Shown in pieces: positions 17,121 to 26,023 of a stretch of DNA of 64,000 bases. The stretch is taken from positions 337,046 through 401,045 of the forward strand of contig NZ_FNAT01000004.1 in the NCBI RefSeq assembly GCF_900102015.1. Reading direction: 5' to 3'. The translations under genes and the position numbers were made by a program. Origin of the DNA: Limimaricola pyoseonensis. Its GTDB lineage: Bacteria > Pseudomonadota > Alphaproteobacteria > Rhodobacterales > Rhodobacteraceae. The first letter of the stretch is position 1, and every line of letters starts with the position of its first letter. The notes under the pieces were generated by a model, which was not told the DNA's origin, ran no database searches, and saw only the letters and a list, made by a program, of their open reading frames with translations.

Positions 17121-19532
17121 TTATTGGCCGCGGGGCTTGGCGCGCAGGGTCGGCGCGGCCTCGGTCGGGTCCTCGGGCCAGGGGTGGCGCGGGTAGCGGC
17201 CGCGCATGTCCTTGCGCACGTCGGCATAGGAGCTGGCCCAGAAGCCCGGCAGGTCGTCGGTCACCTGCACCGGCCGCCCGGCGGGCGACAGAAGCGTCAG
17301 CTTCAGCGCCGTGCCGCCCACCGTCGGGTGCCGGGTCACGCCGAACAGCTCCTGCAGCCGCAGCGCGATCTCAGGCGGCTGGCTGTCGTAGTCGATCGGC
17401 ACCTGCCGCCCGAGCGGCGTGGTGAAGGCCGGCGGCGCCTCGCGGTCGAGAAGCTGCGTCTGGTTCCAGTCGAGCATCGCCCGCCAAGGCCCGAGCAGGT
17501 CGAAGCCCTTCCAGTCGTACGCGCTGCGGGTCCTGCCGAGGAAGGGCAGGAGCCAGCCCTCCAGCGTCGCCATCAGCGCCTCGTCCGAGAGGTCCGGCAG
17601 CTCGGCGCCGCCGTCGCGCAGCAGCATTACCCGGGCGCGGAAGCGTTGCGCGGCGGGCGAGGGGCGCAGCCCGAGCTGGCGCACGCCCTCGAGCATGGCG
17701 CGCGCCACCGCTTCGTCGGGCGCCTCGCGCCAGATCCGGTCCGACAGCGCGATGGCGCCGAGCCGCTCCTGCAGCCGCGCCGTGACGCGGCCCTCGCGCT
17801 TCGACCATTCGCAGACGGAGACCTCCTCGATCCGGTCGGCGAAGAGCTCGCGCAGCTCGGTCTCCTCGATCCGCGCCGCCTGCCGGATCTTCGCCTCGGT
17901 TGCGTCGCCCGAAAGATCCGTCGCCACGATCAGCCGCGCGCCCGCCAGCGGGTCCGAGGCCTCCATCATCGCCCCCTTGCCGCCGGAGAGCAGCCAGCGC
18001 GGGTCGTCGCCGGGGCGGCGCAGCCCGATCCGGTCGGGATAGGCCAGCGCCGCCATCGCGCCGACCGAGAGCGCCGGGCCGTCGGCGCGGCCTCTTGCCA
18101 GCCGCTTCGCCTCGTCGCGCACCCGCGCCAGCACGCCCATGTCGGGCGCGGCGGGCAGGTCGCGCGCGCCTTTCGCGGCGCGCAGCCGCAGCCCGAGATC
18201 GCTGCCCGCGCCGCGCAGCGGGTCGCGCTCGCCCATCAGCGCGGCGAGCGGCGCCGCCTGCGCGCCCGCCACCTCCAGCATGTGGCCCAGACGCGGATGC
18301 AGCGGCAGCGCCGCGAGCCGGCAGCCATGCGGCGTGATCGTGCCCATGCCGTCGAGCGCGCCGAGATCGCGCAAGAGCGCCTTGGCCTCGGCCAGCGCCG
18401 GGCCGGGCGGCGGCGTCAGGAAGGGCAGGGCGTCCGAGCCCCATTGCGCCAGCTCGAGCGCCAGCGGCGCGAGGTCGGCGCTGGCGATCTCGGGGTCGGG
18501 GAAGGCCGAAAGCGCGCCTTCCTCGCCGCGGGTCCAGAGCCGGTAGCAGACGCCCGGCGCGACCCGGCCGGCACGGCCCGCGCGCTGCGCGGCCTCGGCG
18601 CGGGTCACCTTCTCGGTCACCAGCCGCGACATGCCCGAGCCCGGATCGAAGCGCGCCCGCCGGGCGCGGCCGGCATCGACCACGACGCGGATGTCGGGGA
18701 TGGTGAGCGAGGTCTCGGCGATCGCGGTGGCCAGCACCACACGGCGAATCTCGCCGCCGGGCTCCAGCGCGGCGGCCTGCTGCGCGGGCGGCAGCGCGCC
18801 GTAGAGCGGCAGGATCTCGCAGGCCGGCAGGCGCGACGACAGCAGCCCCTGCACCCGCCGGATTTCGCCCTCGCCGGGCAGGAACACCAGAACGCCGCCC
18901 TCGGCCTCGGTCACGGCGCGCTCGACCAGCGCCGCCGTCTCTGCCTCCAGCCGCGCGCGGGGGCCGAGCGGCCTGTCGAGCCAGCGTGTCTCGACCGGGA
19001 AGCTGCGGCCCTCGGAGGTGACGACCGGCGCGCCCATCAGCTCGGCCACGGGGCCCGCGTCGAGCGTCGCCGACATGGCGATCAGCACGAGGTCCTCGCG
19101 CAGCGCGCCGCGGATCTCGAGGCAGAGCGCGAGGCCGAGATCGGCGTTGAGCGAGCGTTCGTGGAACTCGTCGAAGATGACGGCGCCGACGCCCGGCAGC
19201 TCGGGGTCTGACTGGATCATCCGGGTCAGGATGCCCTCGGTCACCACCTCGATCCGCGTGGCCTTCGAGACCTTGGATTCGCCGCGGATGCGGAAACCCA
19301 CCGTCTCGCCCACGCGCTCGCCCAGCGTCTTGGCCATGCGCTGCGCCGCCGCCCGCGCGGCAAGGCGGCGCGGCTCGAGCATGACGATGCGGCCGGGGAT
19401 GCGGTCGAGCAGGGCCAGCGGAACCCGCGTCGTCTTGCCGGCGCCGGGCGGCGCCTGCAGCACCGCCTGGCCCGCGCGCGCGACGGCCGAGATCAGCTCG
19501 GGCAGGGCGTCGTCGATCGGCAGTCGGGTCAT
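17121..19532 (-). CDS. hrpB: ATP-dependent RNA helicase HrpB
   Basis: An 803-residue DEAH-box helicase of the HrpB family. Motif I is APPGAGKTT near residue 30, motif II DEFHERS, motif III MSATLD, motif VI AQRAGRAGR, and the HA2 and HrpB C-terminal domains fill the rest, ending with the conserved GRYPRHPWPEDP segment. The length matches E. coli HrpB (about 810). In other bacteria HrpB is dispensable and its RNA target is not established. Confidence 0.95.
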   Translation of the reverse strand: MTRLPIDDALPELISAVARAGQAVLQAPPGAGKTTRVPLALLDRIPGRIVMLEPRRLAARAAAQRMAKTLGERVGETVGFRIRGESKVSKATRIEVVTEGILTRMIQSDPELPGVGAVIFDEFHERSLNADLGLALCLEIRGALREDLVLIAMSATLDAGPVAELMGAPVVTSEGRSFPVETRWLDRPLGPRARLEAETAALVERAVTEAEGGVLVFLPGEGEIRRVQGLLSSRLPACEILPLYGALPPAQQAAALEPGGEIRRVVLATAIAETSLTIPDIRVVVDAGRARRARFDPGSGMSRLVTEKVTRAEAAQRAGRAGRVAPGVCYRLWTRGEEGALSAFPDPEIASADLAPLALELAQWGSDALPFLTPPPGPALAEAKALLRDLGALDGMGTITPHGCRLAALPLHPRLGHMLEVAGAQAAPLAALMGERDPLRGAGSDLGLRLRAAKGARDLPAAPDMGVLARVRDEAKRLARGRADGPALSVGAMAALAYPDRIGLRRPGDDPRWLLSGGKGAMMEASDPLAGARLIVATDLSGDATEAKIRQAARIEETELRELFADRIEEVSVCEWSKREGRVTARLQERLGAIALSDRIWREAPDEAVARAMLEGVRQLGLRPSPAAQRFRARVMLLRDGGAELPDLSDEALMATLEGWLLPFLGRTRSAYDWKGFDLLGPWRAMLDWNQTQLLDREAPPAFTTPLGRQVPIDYDSQPPEIALRLQELFGVTRHPTVGGTALKLTLLSPAGRPVQVTDDLPGFWASSYADVRKDMRGRYPRHPWPEDPTEAAPTLRAKPRGQ

Positions 19533-19610
19533 GGGGCGCGGCTCATGGGGCTGGCCGGGCGGGGGCGCGGGCCGCCCTCCGGCGCGTCGGGAAAACGGGG
19601 TGGCGGACGC

Positions 19611-19646
19611 GAAAAGGCCCGGCGCCTCGCGTGAGGGCCGGGCCTG
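19611..19646 (-). terminator. Rho-independent terminator of rpmB
   Basis: AGGCCCGGC (19615-19623) pairs perfectly with GCCGGGCCT (19637-19645) around a 13-base loop; on the transcribed minus strand it ends in CCTTTTCG. It lies 24 bases beyond the rpmB stop. Confidence 0.75.
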
Positions 19647-19668
19647 CGATTCGCGTCCGCGAAGGAAC

Positions 19669-19956
19669 TCAGGCCTCGGCGGCGGCCTTGGCGAGCTCTT
19701 TCTTGACCTTCAGCGCGGCGGGCGACAGGTCCTCTTCCTTCGCCTTGGCGAGGAAGGCGTCGAGGCCGCCACGGTGATCGACCGAGCGCAGCGCGTGCGA
19801 GGAGACGCGGAACTTGAAGCCGCGGCCCAGCGCGTCCGACAGCAGGGTCACGTCCTGCAGGTTCGGCAGGAAGCGGCGGCGGGTCTTGTTGTTGGCGTGG
19901 CTGACATTGTTGCCAGTCATCGGGCCTTTTCCGGTCAGTTCGCAACGGCGCGACAT
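19669..19956 (-). CDS. rpmB: 50S ribosomal protein L28
   Basis: A 95-residue ribosomal protein starting [12 protein letters not shown], with [20 protein letters not shown] and [20 protein letters not shown], the L28 signature of alphaproteobacteria including the C-terminal Ala/Lys-rich extension. The start at 19956 is preferred to upstream alternatives because it gives the conserved MSRRC N-terminus. It is transcribed alone, with a terminator after it. Confidence 0.97.
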   Translation of the reverse strand: MSRRCELTGKGPMTGNNVSHANNKTRRRFLPNLQDVTLLSDALGRGFKFRVSSHALRSVDHRGGLDAFLAKAKEEDLSPAALKVKKELAKAAAEA

Positions 19957-20079
19957 GGTCTTTTCCTTCGTGTCTCGGGGCCTGGCAGTCACCCGCGCCC
20001 GGAGGCACGGATACGGCGTCGGCAACGGGGCCGGGCCATGAATTCGGTCAGGGGGCCATACGGGGATTCCGCTGGCGCG

Positions 20080-21081
20080 TCAAGCGCCGCGCAATGCCTG
20101 CCGCAGCGGCTCCAGCGCCGCCCGCGCCGCCGCCGCCGGCGCGCTCTCGCCCGAGGCCGCCGCCGCGCGCAGCCGGTCGAGCCGGGCGGCCAGCGCCCGA
20201 TCCTCGCGCAGAAGGTCGACGACGCCGGCGCGCAGCTCCTCCTCGAACCACTGCCCGGCCTGTTCGGCCCGCCGCCGCGCGGTGATGCCGGTCTCGCGCC
20301 GCCATTCCGCCAGCCGCTCCACCTCGGCCCAGGCCTCGGCCACGCCTTCGCCGGTGCGGGCCGAGACGCAGCGCGCCATGGGAAAGTCGTCGGGGTCGAT
20401 CTCCCGCTTGCGCAGGAGCCGCAGCGCGCCGGCATAGTCGGCCTGGGTGCGCCGCGCCTCGGCCGCCAGATCGCCGTCCGCCTTGTTGACGAGGATCAGG
20501 TCGGCGATCTCCATGATGCCGCGCTTGACGCCCTGCAGCTCGTCGCCGCCGGCAGGCGCGAGCAGCAGCAGGAAGATGTCGGTCATGCGCGAGACCAGCG
20601 TTTCGGACTGGCCCACGCCCACCGTCTCGACCAGCACCACGTCGAAGCCCGCCGCCTCGCACAGCAGAAGCGCCTCGCGGCTGCGGCGCGCGACGCCGCC
20701 CAAGTGCCGCGCGGCGGGGGTGGGGCGGATGAAGGCGGCGCGTTCGCGGCTCAGCCGCTCCATCCGCGTCTTGTCGCCGAGGATCGAGCCGCCCGAGCGC
20801 GCCGAGGACGGGTCGACCGCGAGGACGGCCACCTTCTGCCCGCCCTCGACCAGCCGCAGGCCCAGCGTCTCGGTGAAGCTCGACTTGCCGACGCCGGGCG
20901 TGCCCGACAGCCCCACCCGCAGCGCGCCGGGGCGGTCGGGGTCGGCCAGCCGGTCGAGAAGCGCCTCGGCCGCGGCGCGGTGGTCGGGGCGCGTGCTCTC
21001 GACCAGCGTGATGCCGCGGCTCAGCGCGCGCCGTTCCCCGGCCGCGATGCGGGCCGCCAGATCCTCGATCTCGATGCTCAT
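20080..21081 (-). CDS. meaB: Methylmalonyl-CoA mutase-associated GTPase MeaB
   Basis: A 333-residue G3E-family GTPase that chaperones adenosylcobalamin loading and protection of methylmalonyl-CoA (or ethylmalonyl-CoA pathway) mutases. Visible are the P-loop [29 protein letters not shown], the switch region ETVGVGQSE, and the specificity motif LVNKADGD. Such genes are sometimes annotated argK. No mutase subunit gene is nearby, although prpE in the same window indicates propionyl-CoA metabolism. Confidence 0.93.
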   Translation of the reverse strand: MSIEIEDLAARIAAGERRALSRGITLVESTRPDHRAAAEALLDRLADPDRPGALRVGLSGTPGVGKSSFTETLGLRLVEGGQKVAVLAVDPSSARSGGSILGDKTRMERLSRERAAFIRPTPAARHLGGVARRSREALLLCEAAGFDVVLVETVGVGQSETLVSRMTDIFLLLLAPAGGDELQGVKRGIMEIADLILVNKADGDLAAEARRTQADYAGALRLLRKREIDPDDFPMARCVSARTGEGVAEAWAEVERLAEWRRETGITARRRAEQAGQWFEEELRAGVVDLLREDRALAARLDRLRAAAASGESAPAAAARAALEPLRQALRGA

Positions 21082-21119
21082 GCGCCCCTTGTCGCGGGGC
21101 GCGCGCGCGCTGTCCAGCC

Positions 21120-21419
21120 TCAGCGGCAGATCGCTTCGGCGCGGTCGGCGAAGCTGCGATAGCGCTTCCAGAACGCCTCCGAGCCGTTTTCCTGCCGCGT
21201 GTCCTGCGCCCGCTGCGGGTCGTCGAAAAACTTCGCCGCCCGGCGCTGTTCGCCCCAGCTCAGCGACTGGTCCGCCACGCCCTGCACGCAGGAACACAGA
21301 TTGATGTTCGCCGCCGAGCGCCCGCTCGACATGCAGGCCTTGCTGATCGGCCCCGAGGGCCGGCCGCCGCCGCAGGCCGCCAGCGCCGCGAGCGCCATGA
21401 TACCGATGATGATGCGCAT
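21120..21419 (-). CDS. Small Cys-rich lipoprotein of unknown function
   Basis: A 99-residue protein with a lipoprotein signal peptide: a hydrophobic stretch ending in the lipobox LAAC (Cys16). The mature part contains [26 protein letters not shown], three cysteines close together, and [17 protein letters not shown] at the end. This conserved roseobacter protein is often labelled an arginine transporter in databases, most likely by transfer from the neighbouring ArgK/MeaB; nothing in it looks like a transporter. Function unknown. Confidence 0.75.
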   Translation of the reverse strand: MRIIIGIMALAALAACGGGRPSGPISKACMSSGRSAANINLCSCVQGVADQSLSWGEQRRAAKFFDDPQRAQDTRQENGSEAFWKRYRSFADRAEAICR

Positions 21420-21626
21420 GCCCGTATCCCCGTGATCGCCCCGGTTCGCCCGGGATTCTCGATCCTGCTCTACCGCCGGTCATCATGCCCGAGCCATGGC
21501 CGCTCCGCAATTCGTGAGAGGCGGGGTACGGCTTCGCACCTTCACATCGGCGTGAGCCCGCAAGCCCCCTCCGCCGTGCCCTCGCGCCCCATTGACCGGA
21601 TGCCCGAAGCCCTGCATATGCGGGCC

Positions 21627-23426
21627 ATGACCGAGCTTTCGCACATCCGCAACTTCTCCATCGTGGCCCATATCGACCACGGCAAATCCACCCTCGCCGA
21701 CCGGCTGATCCAGTCGACGGGCACGGTGCAGGACCGCGAGATGAAGGCGCAGCTCTTGGACAGCATGGATATCGAGCGCGAGCGCGGCATCACCATCAAG
21801 GCGCAGACCGTCCGCATCGACTACAAGGCGCTGAACGGCGAGTCCTACGTGCTGAACCTGATCGACACGCCCGGCCATGTCGACTTCTCCTACGAGGTCT
21901 CGCGCTCGATGCGCGCGGTCGAGGGGTCGCTCCTGGTGGTCGATTCGACCCAAGGGGTCGAGGCGCAGACGCTCGCCAACGTCTACCACGCCATCGACGC
22001 CGACCACGAGATCGTGCCGGTGCTGAACAAGATCGACCTGCCGGCCTCCGAGCCCGACCGCGTGAAGGAGCAGATCGAGGACGTGATCGGCATCGACGCC
22101 TCCGAGGCGATGCTGGTCTCGGCCAAGACCGGCGTCGGCATCCGCGAGACGCTCGAGGCGATCGTTCACCGCCTGCCCGCGCCCAAGGGCGACCGCGAGG
22201 CGCCGCTGAAGGCGATGCTGGTCGACTCGTGGTACGACCTCTATCTCGGCGTGGTCGTTCTGGTGCGGATCATGGACGGCGTGCTGAAGAAGGGCGACCG
22301 GGTCAAGTTCATGCAGAACGACACGGTGCACCAGGTCGACCGGATCGGCGTGTTCAAGCCCGGCATGCTTCCCGTGGACGAGCTGGGGCCGGGCGAGATC
22401 GGCTTTCTCACCGCCTCGATCAAGCAGGTGCGCGACACCAAGGTCGGCGACACCATCACCCATGAGAAGAAGGGCGCCGAAAAGCCGCTGCCGGGCTTCG
22501 CGCCCTCCGTGCCGGTGGTGTTCTGCGGCCTCTTCCCGGTCGACAGCGCCGAGTTCGAGGACCTGCGCAACGCCATCGAGAAGCTGGCGCTGAACGACGC
22601 GTCCTTCTCCTCCGAGATGGAGACCTCGGCGGCGCTGGGCTTCGGCTTCCGCTGCGGCTTCCTCGGCCTTCTGCATCTCGAGGTGATCCGCGACCGGATC
22701 GAGCGGGAATACGGCATCGACCTGATCACCACCGCGCCGTCGGTGGTCTACCACGTCCACATGCGCGACGGCACGATGCACGAGCTGCACAACCCCGCCG
22801 ACATGCCCGACCTCACCCATGTCGACCACATCGAGGAGCCGCGCATCAAGGCGACGATCATGGTGCCGGACGACTATCTGGGCGACGTGCTCAAGCTCTG
22901 CCAGGACCGCCGCGGCATCCAGGAGGAGCTGACCTATGCCGGCTCGCGGCCGCTGGTGGTCTACGACCTGCCGCTCAACGAGGTGGTGTTCGACTTCTAC
23001 GACCGTCTGAAATCGGTCACCAAGGGCTATGCCAGCTTCGATTACCAGATCACCGGCTACCGGCAGGACAACCTGGTGAAGATGCAGATCCTCGTGAACG
23101 ACGAGCCGGTCGACGCGCTGTCGATCATGGTGCACCGCGACCGCGCCGAGAGCCGCGGCCGGGCGATGGTGGAGAAGCTCAAGGAGCTGATCCCCCGCCA
23201 CATGTTCAAGATCCCGATCCAGGCCGCGATCGGCGGCAAGGTGATCGCCCGCGAGACGCTGTCGGCGATGCGCAAGGACGTGACGGCCAAGTGCTACGGC
23301 GGCGACGCGACCCGCAAGCGCAAGCTCTTGGACAAGCAGAAGGCGGGCAAGAAGAAGATGCGCCAGTTCGGCAAGGTGGACATCCCGCAGGAGGCGTTCA
23401 TCTCCGCGTTGAAGATGGATGGGTGA
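21627..23426 (+). CDS. lepA: Elongation factor 4 (LepA)
   Basis: A 599-residue translational GTPase, exactly the E. coli length. G1 is AHIDHGKST, with GITIKAQTV (G2), [11 protein letters not shown] (G3), NKIDLP (G4) and the EF4-specific C-terminal domain ending in [27 protein letters not shown] and ALKMDG. The ATG at 21627 gives [17 protein letters not shown]; an in-frame ATG 9 bases earlier is possible. A diverged second copy of its last 147 bases stands 74 bases downstream. Confidence 0.97.
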   Translation: MTELSHIRNFSIVAHIDHGKSTLADRLIQSTGTVQDREMKAQLLDSMDIERERGITIKAQTVRIDYKALNGESYVLNLIDTPGHVDFSYEVSRSMRAVEGSLLVVDSTQGVEAQTLANVYHAIDADHEIVPVLNKIDLPASEPDRVKEQIEDVIGIDASEAMLVSAKTGVGIRETLEAIVHRLPAPKGDREAPLKAMLVDSWYDLYLGVVVLVRIMDGVLKKGDRVKFMQNDTVHQVDRIGVFKPGMLPVDELGPGEIGFLTASIKQVRDTKVGDTITHEKKGAEKPLPGFAPSVPVVFCGLFPVDSAEFEDLRNAIEKLALNDASFSSEMETSAALGFGFRCGFLGLLHLEVIRDRIEREYGIDLITTAPSVVYHVHMRDGTMHELHNPADMPDLTHVDHIEEPRIKATIMVPDDYLGDVLKLCQDRRGIQEELTYAGSRPLVVYDLPLNEVVFDFYDRLKSVTKGYASFDYQITGYRQDNLVKMQILVNDEPVDALSIMVHRDRAESRGRAMVEKLKELIPRHMFKIPIQAAIGGKVIARETLSAMRKDVTAKCYGGDATRKRKLLDKQKAGKKKMRQFGKVDIPQEAFISALKMDG

Positions 23427-23454
23427 ACAGCCGATCCGTTCTGGAAACCCGTCG

Positions 23455-23487
23455 AAACCTCCGGCTCCCACGGCCGGGGGTTTACTT
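23455..23487 (+). terminator. Terminator of lepA
   Basis: AAACCTCCGGC (23455-23465) pairs with GCCGGGGGTTT (23473-23483) with one G-T pair and a 7-base loop, followed by ACTTT. It stands 28 bases after the lepA stop and before the lepA remnant. Confidence 0.7.
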
Positions 23488-23500
23488 TGGGCGCACAGTT

Positions 23501-23647
23501 GTGACAGCCAAATGCTATGGCGGCGACGTGTCCTGCGAGCGCAAGTTCTAGGATAAGCAAGGGGCGGGCAAGAATAAGGTCGGTCGGTTCAGGAGGGTCG
23601 ATGTTCTGCAGGAAGCGTCTATCTCTGCGCTGAAGGTGGACAGGTAA
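23501..23647 (+). pseudogene. Decayed duplicate of the lepA 3' end
   Basis: These 147 bases align without gaps to the last 147 bases of lepA (23280-23426); I count 111 identities (about 75 percent). Both end with their stop codons (TGA in lepA, TAA here). The translated fragment begins [16 protein letters not shown], meets an in-frame TAG at 23549-23551 where lepA has TTG, and resumes DKQGAGKNKVGRF to SALKVDR. It has no start of its own. It directly abuts the AT-rich nuclease gene, and may be a target-gene end displaced or brought in by an integration event, or a relic of a second lepA. Confidence 0.88.
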
Positions 23648-24415
23648 TCACATCTCCATTTGCTTAATCAACTGCTGGATCAGCTCTTGCTTCATCGCGT
23701 TATTATTGCGTGGTGATGGAGCCTGGATGTACTCGACCGCTTTAAAATGATCTCCTCTCTTTCTGTTTTGCGGGGGCTCCAGAGATTCGATAAGTATAGC
23801 CTCAAAAGCGGCGACAACTTTTTCCATTTCAAAGCTGGGGGCGGAACCCTTCAGCTTCCCGTGAGCATCGACTTCTTTTAATCCAAACCACGAAAATCTT
23901 TCCCAGCGTCCATTGAGTCGGTCGCGAGTGTGTTCATACAACCTTTGGCCAAGTGGGCGATCTATCGAGCGACCAACATAAATTACACGTCCTCGATCAT
24001 GAAGTAAGTAGATGCCAACTTGATCGCAAAAGTCTATAGGATCGGAGTCTTCTTGCTGCTTTCCCATTAATTTGGGAGCGCGCTTCCAGTCCACCTCGGT
24101 TGCACGCCAATACATTCCAATAGAAGTCACGATCCCAGCAGCGCTTTCTTCGGTCTCCGGTTTTTGATTGCTTTCTTTGTATAGCTTCTCTCGAAGGGTG
24201 TAGTAACCTCGTTCAGTTTTTAGGAACGTGTCGTTTCCGTTATTGATAGACCTGCTAATTGTGGAGGCAACAGTATTTGCTGGTGTTGCGCCTAGGCTCC
24301 GCCGCATCTTGTTCTTTGCGATCACCTCGGCAATTTCGGCAAAATGCATTGGTTCATCGGCAGCTCTCAGTACCTCTATAATAGAGGACTCCCAGTTTGA
24401 ATTTCTCTTTGCCAT
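23648..24415 (-). CDS. HARE-HTH / GIY-YIG nuclease domain protein
   Basis: A 255-residue protein, AT-rich and with codon use unlike its neighbours, so recently acquired. Residues 5-77 fit a HARE-HTH winged-helix domain (EVLRAADEPMHFAEIAEVI ... TERGYYTL), a domain fused to many restriction and chromatin proteins. Residues 134-215 form a GIY-YIG nuclease: GIY (134-136), YVG (146-148), an Arg-containing helix (RPLGQRLYEH), and the distal E/N segment IESLEPPQNR. The start at 24415 has AGGA 8 bases upstream. It is probably a standalone DNA endonuclease with a defensive or mobile-element role; no methyltransferase is beside it. Confidence 0.75.
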   Translation of the reverse strand: MAKRNSNWESSIIEVLRAADEPMHFAEIAEVIAKNKMRRSLGATPANTVASTISRSINNGNDTFLKTERGYYTLREKLYKESNQKPETEESAAGIVTSIGMYWRATEVDWKRAPKLMGKQQEDSDPIDFCDQVGIYLLHDRGRVIYVGRSIDRPLGQRLYEHTRDRLNGRWERFSWFGLKEVDAHGKLKGSAPSFEMEKVVAAFEAILIESLEPPQNRKRGDHFKAVEYIQAPSPRNNNAMKQELIQQLIKQMEM

Positions 24416-24496
24416 GAAACTTTTCCTGAATATTCTATGGCAAGACTGCACGATGGGTCTATTTACTGCAAGTCAAAGTTGTAATTCCTGCAAGAT

Positions 24497-24706
24497 CTAC
24501 CCCCGCCCACTCTTCTCCTGCAGCGCGTCGATCCGCTCGCTGGCTTCGGCCTTGGTCAGCCCGTCGTCGAACTCTTCTCCGGCCTCCTCGCACAGCGTCT
24601 TGAGATAGCTCGCCTGCGCGCCGGTCATCGGCTCGTCGCCGGTGACCCAGTTCTCCGGGTCCTTCTCGGCGTTGCCCTGCGGGTGGCTCTTCGGGTCGTC
24701 GGTCAT
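24497..24706 (-). CDS. DUF3072 family protein
   Basis: A 69-residue acidic protein with the DUF3072 core MTGAQASYLKTLCEEAGEEFDDGLTKAEASERIDALQ, a small helical unit resembling a SAP/HeH-like fold. Function unknown. A paralogue lies at 32635-32832. It is GC-rich like the core chromosome and marks the right edge of the AT-rich islet. Confidence 0.8.
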   Translation of the reverse strand: MTDDPKSHPQGNAEKDPENWVTGDEPMTGAQASYLKTLCEEAGEEFDDGLTKAEASERIDALQEKSGRG

Positions 24707-24811
24707 GTCGCGTCCTCCATGTCTGGAGTTCGTACAATGTTCCGTACGCCGCCCGGTTCCCCGCGCCGGTGGTCACACCGGCGCGAGGCCTCCGCCGGAC
24801 CCGCGTGACGC

Positions 24812-25558
24812 CTAGGCCAGGAACGCCTTGACCGCCGCCTCGACCTCGCGCGGCTTCTCGGCGTGCAGCCAGTGCCCCGCGCCCTCGATCACTTCGAATC
24901 CGGCTTCGGGAAACAGCGCCCGGATGCGGTCGTGGTGGTCCTCGGAGACATAGGCCGAGTTCGCCCCCGACAGGAACAGCGCCGGGCCGTCGAAGCGGCC
25001 GTCGATCTCGGGAAAGCCGAGAATGGTCTCCATGTCGCGCTCGAGCACGTCGAGGTTCAGCTTCCAGCGCTTTTCCTGCAGGTCGAGCGACTGCAGGAAG
25101 AACGCCGCCGTCGCGGCCTCGAGATCGCCCATCATCTCGGTCGCGTCGGAGCGGCTGGCGATGGCCTCGAGGTCGACCTGCTTCATCTTGCGGATGTTGT
25201 CGATCTGGTCGTGCCCGTAAGCCACCGGCGCGATGTCGGCCACGACGAGGCGGCGCACGAGTTCCGGCCGGGTCAGCGCCAGCACCATCGACGCCTTGCC
25301 GCCCATGGAATGGCCCAGCACGTCGGCGCAGCCGTGATGCTCCAGCACCTCGGCCAGATCCTCGGCCATGCCGTGATAGTCATGCGTCTCGGTCCAGTGG
25401 CTGTCGCCGTGGTTGCGCATGTCGACGGAGATCACCTGCCGGTCCTGCCCGAGACGGCGCGCGATGACGCCCCAGTTGCGGGCCGAGCCGAACAGGCCGT
25501 GGACGATCAGCAGGGGCGGGCGGTCGGAGGGCTCTCCGGTGAGGATGGTGTTCAGCAT
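24812..25558 (-). CDS. Alpha/beta-fold hydrolase (YbfF-like esterase)
   Basis: A 248-residue soluble hydrolase. The oxyanion segment is VHGLFGSARNWG, the nucleophile elbow GHSMGGKASM, and the catalytic His lies in GAGHWLHAEKP near the C-terminus. This matches the YbfF/ABHD11 group of acyl-CoA or carboxyl esterases. The ATG at 25558 begins the conserved MLNT...GEPSDRPPLLIVHG; longer frames upstream lack similarity to the family start. Substrate unknown. Confidence 0.88.
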   Translation of the reverse strand: MLNTILTGEPSDRPPLLIVHGLFGSARNWGVIARRLGQDRQVISVDMRNHGDSHWTETHDYHGMAEDLAEVLEHHGCADVLGHSMGGKASMVLALTRPELVRRLVVADIAPVAYGHDQIDNIRKMKQVDLEAIASRSDATEMMGDLEAATAAFFLQSLDLQEKRWKLNLDVLERDMETILGFPEIDGRFDGPALFLSGANSAYVSEDHHDRIRALFPEAGFEVIEGAGHWLHAEKPREVEAAVKAFLA

Positions 25559-25632
25559 GGTTGGGGTTGTAGCGCGTGCCGTGGCGGACGCCAGCCCATT
25601 GAGCCGGGGCGCGCGCGGCGCTACCAAGAGAT

Positions 25633-26007
25633 ATGAACCGCACGACGATAAATGGCTGGGCGCGCGAGATTTCCCGTCTTCTGGACGATCGCGCCGGGGT
25701 GGGGGGCCGCGACCTCGCCGCGCGGCTCGACCGTGCCGCACCGGTGCTGCCGCCCGAGATCCTCGCCCGCGCCCGTTTCCTCGCCGCCGCCGAGACGGTG
25801 TCGCGCCTGCCCGAACGCGCCGAGGCGATCGATCTCGAACGGGTCGAGACCGCCTATGTCACGGTGCAGAGCTGGCTGATGGCCGAGGAGCCCGAGGCGC
25901 TGCGCCACGCGCTGCGCCGGGCGGTCTGGATGCGGCGCGCCCGTCAGGCGGCGTCGATCCTCTTGGCCGCGCTGATCGCGGGCCTGTTGTGGCGCGGGAT
26001 CGCCTGA
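25633..26007 (+). CDS. Hypothetical protein with C-terminal membrane segment
   Basis: A 124-residue protein that I do not recognise. Residues 1-95 are helical and charged with many Arg and Glu. Residues 103-121 (QAASILLAALIAGLLWRGI) form a single hydrophobic segment at the very C-terminus, giving a tail-anchored layout. It is divergent from the esterase gene and convergent with glyA. The codon pattern is that of a real gene in this genome, but no function is visible. Confidence 0.6.
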   Translation: MNRTTINGWAREISRLLDDRAGVGGRDLAARLDRAAPVLPPEILARARFLAAAETVSRLPERAEAIDLERVETAYVTVQSWLMAEEPEALRHALRRAVWMRRARQAASILLAALIAGLLWRGIA

Positions 26008-26023
26008 CCCCGCGCCCTTCGCC

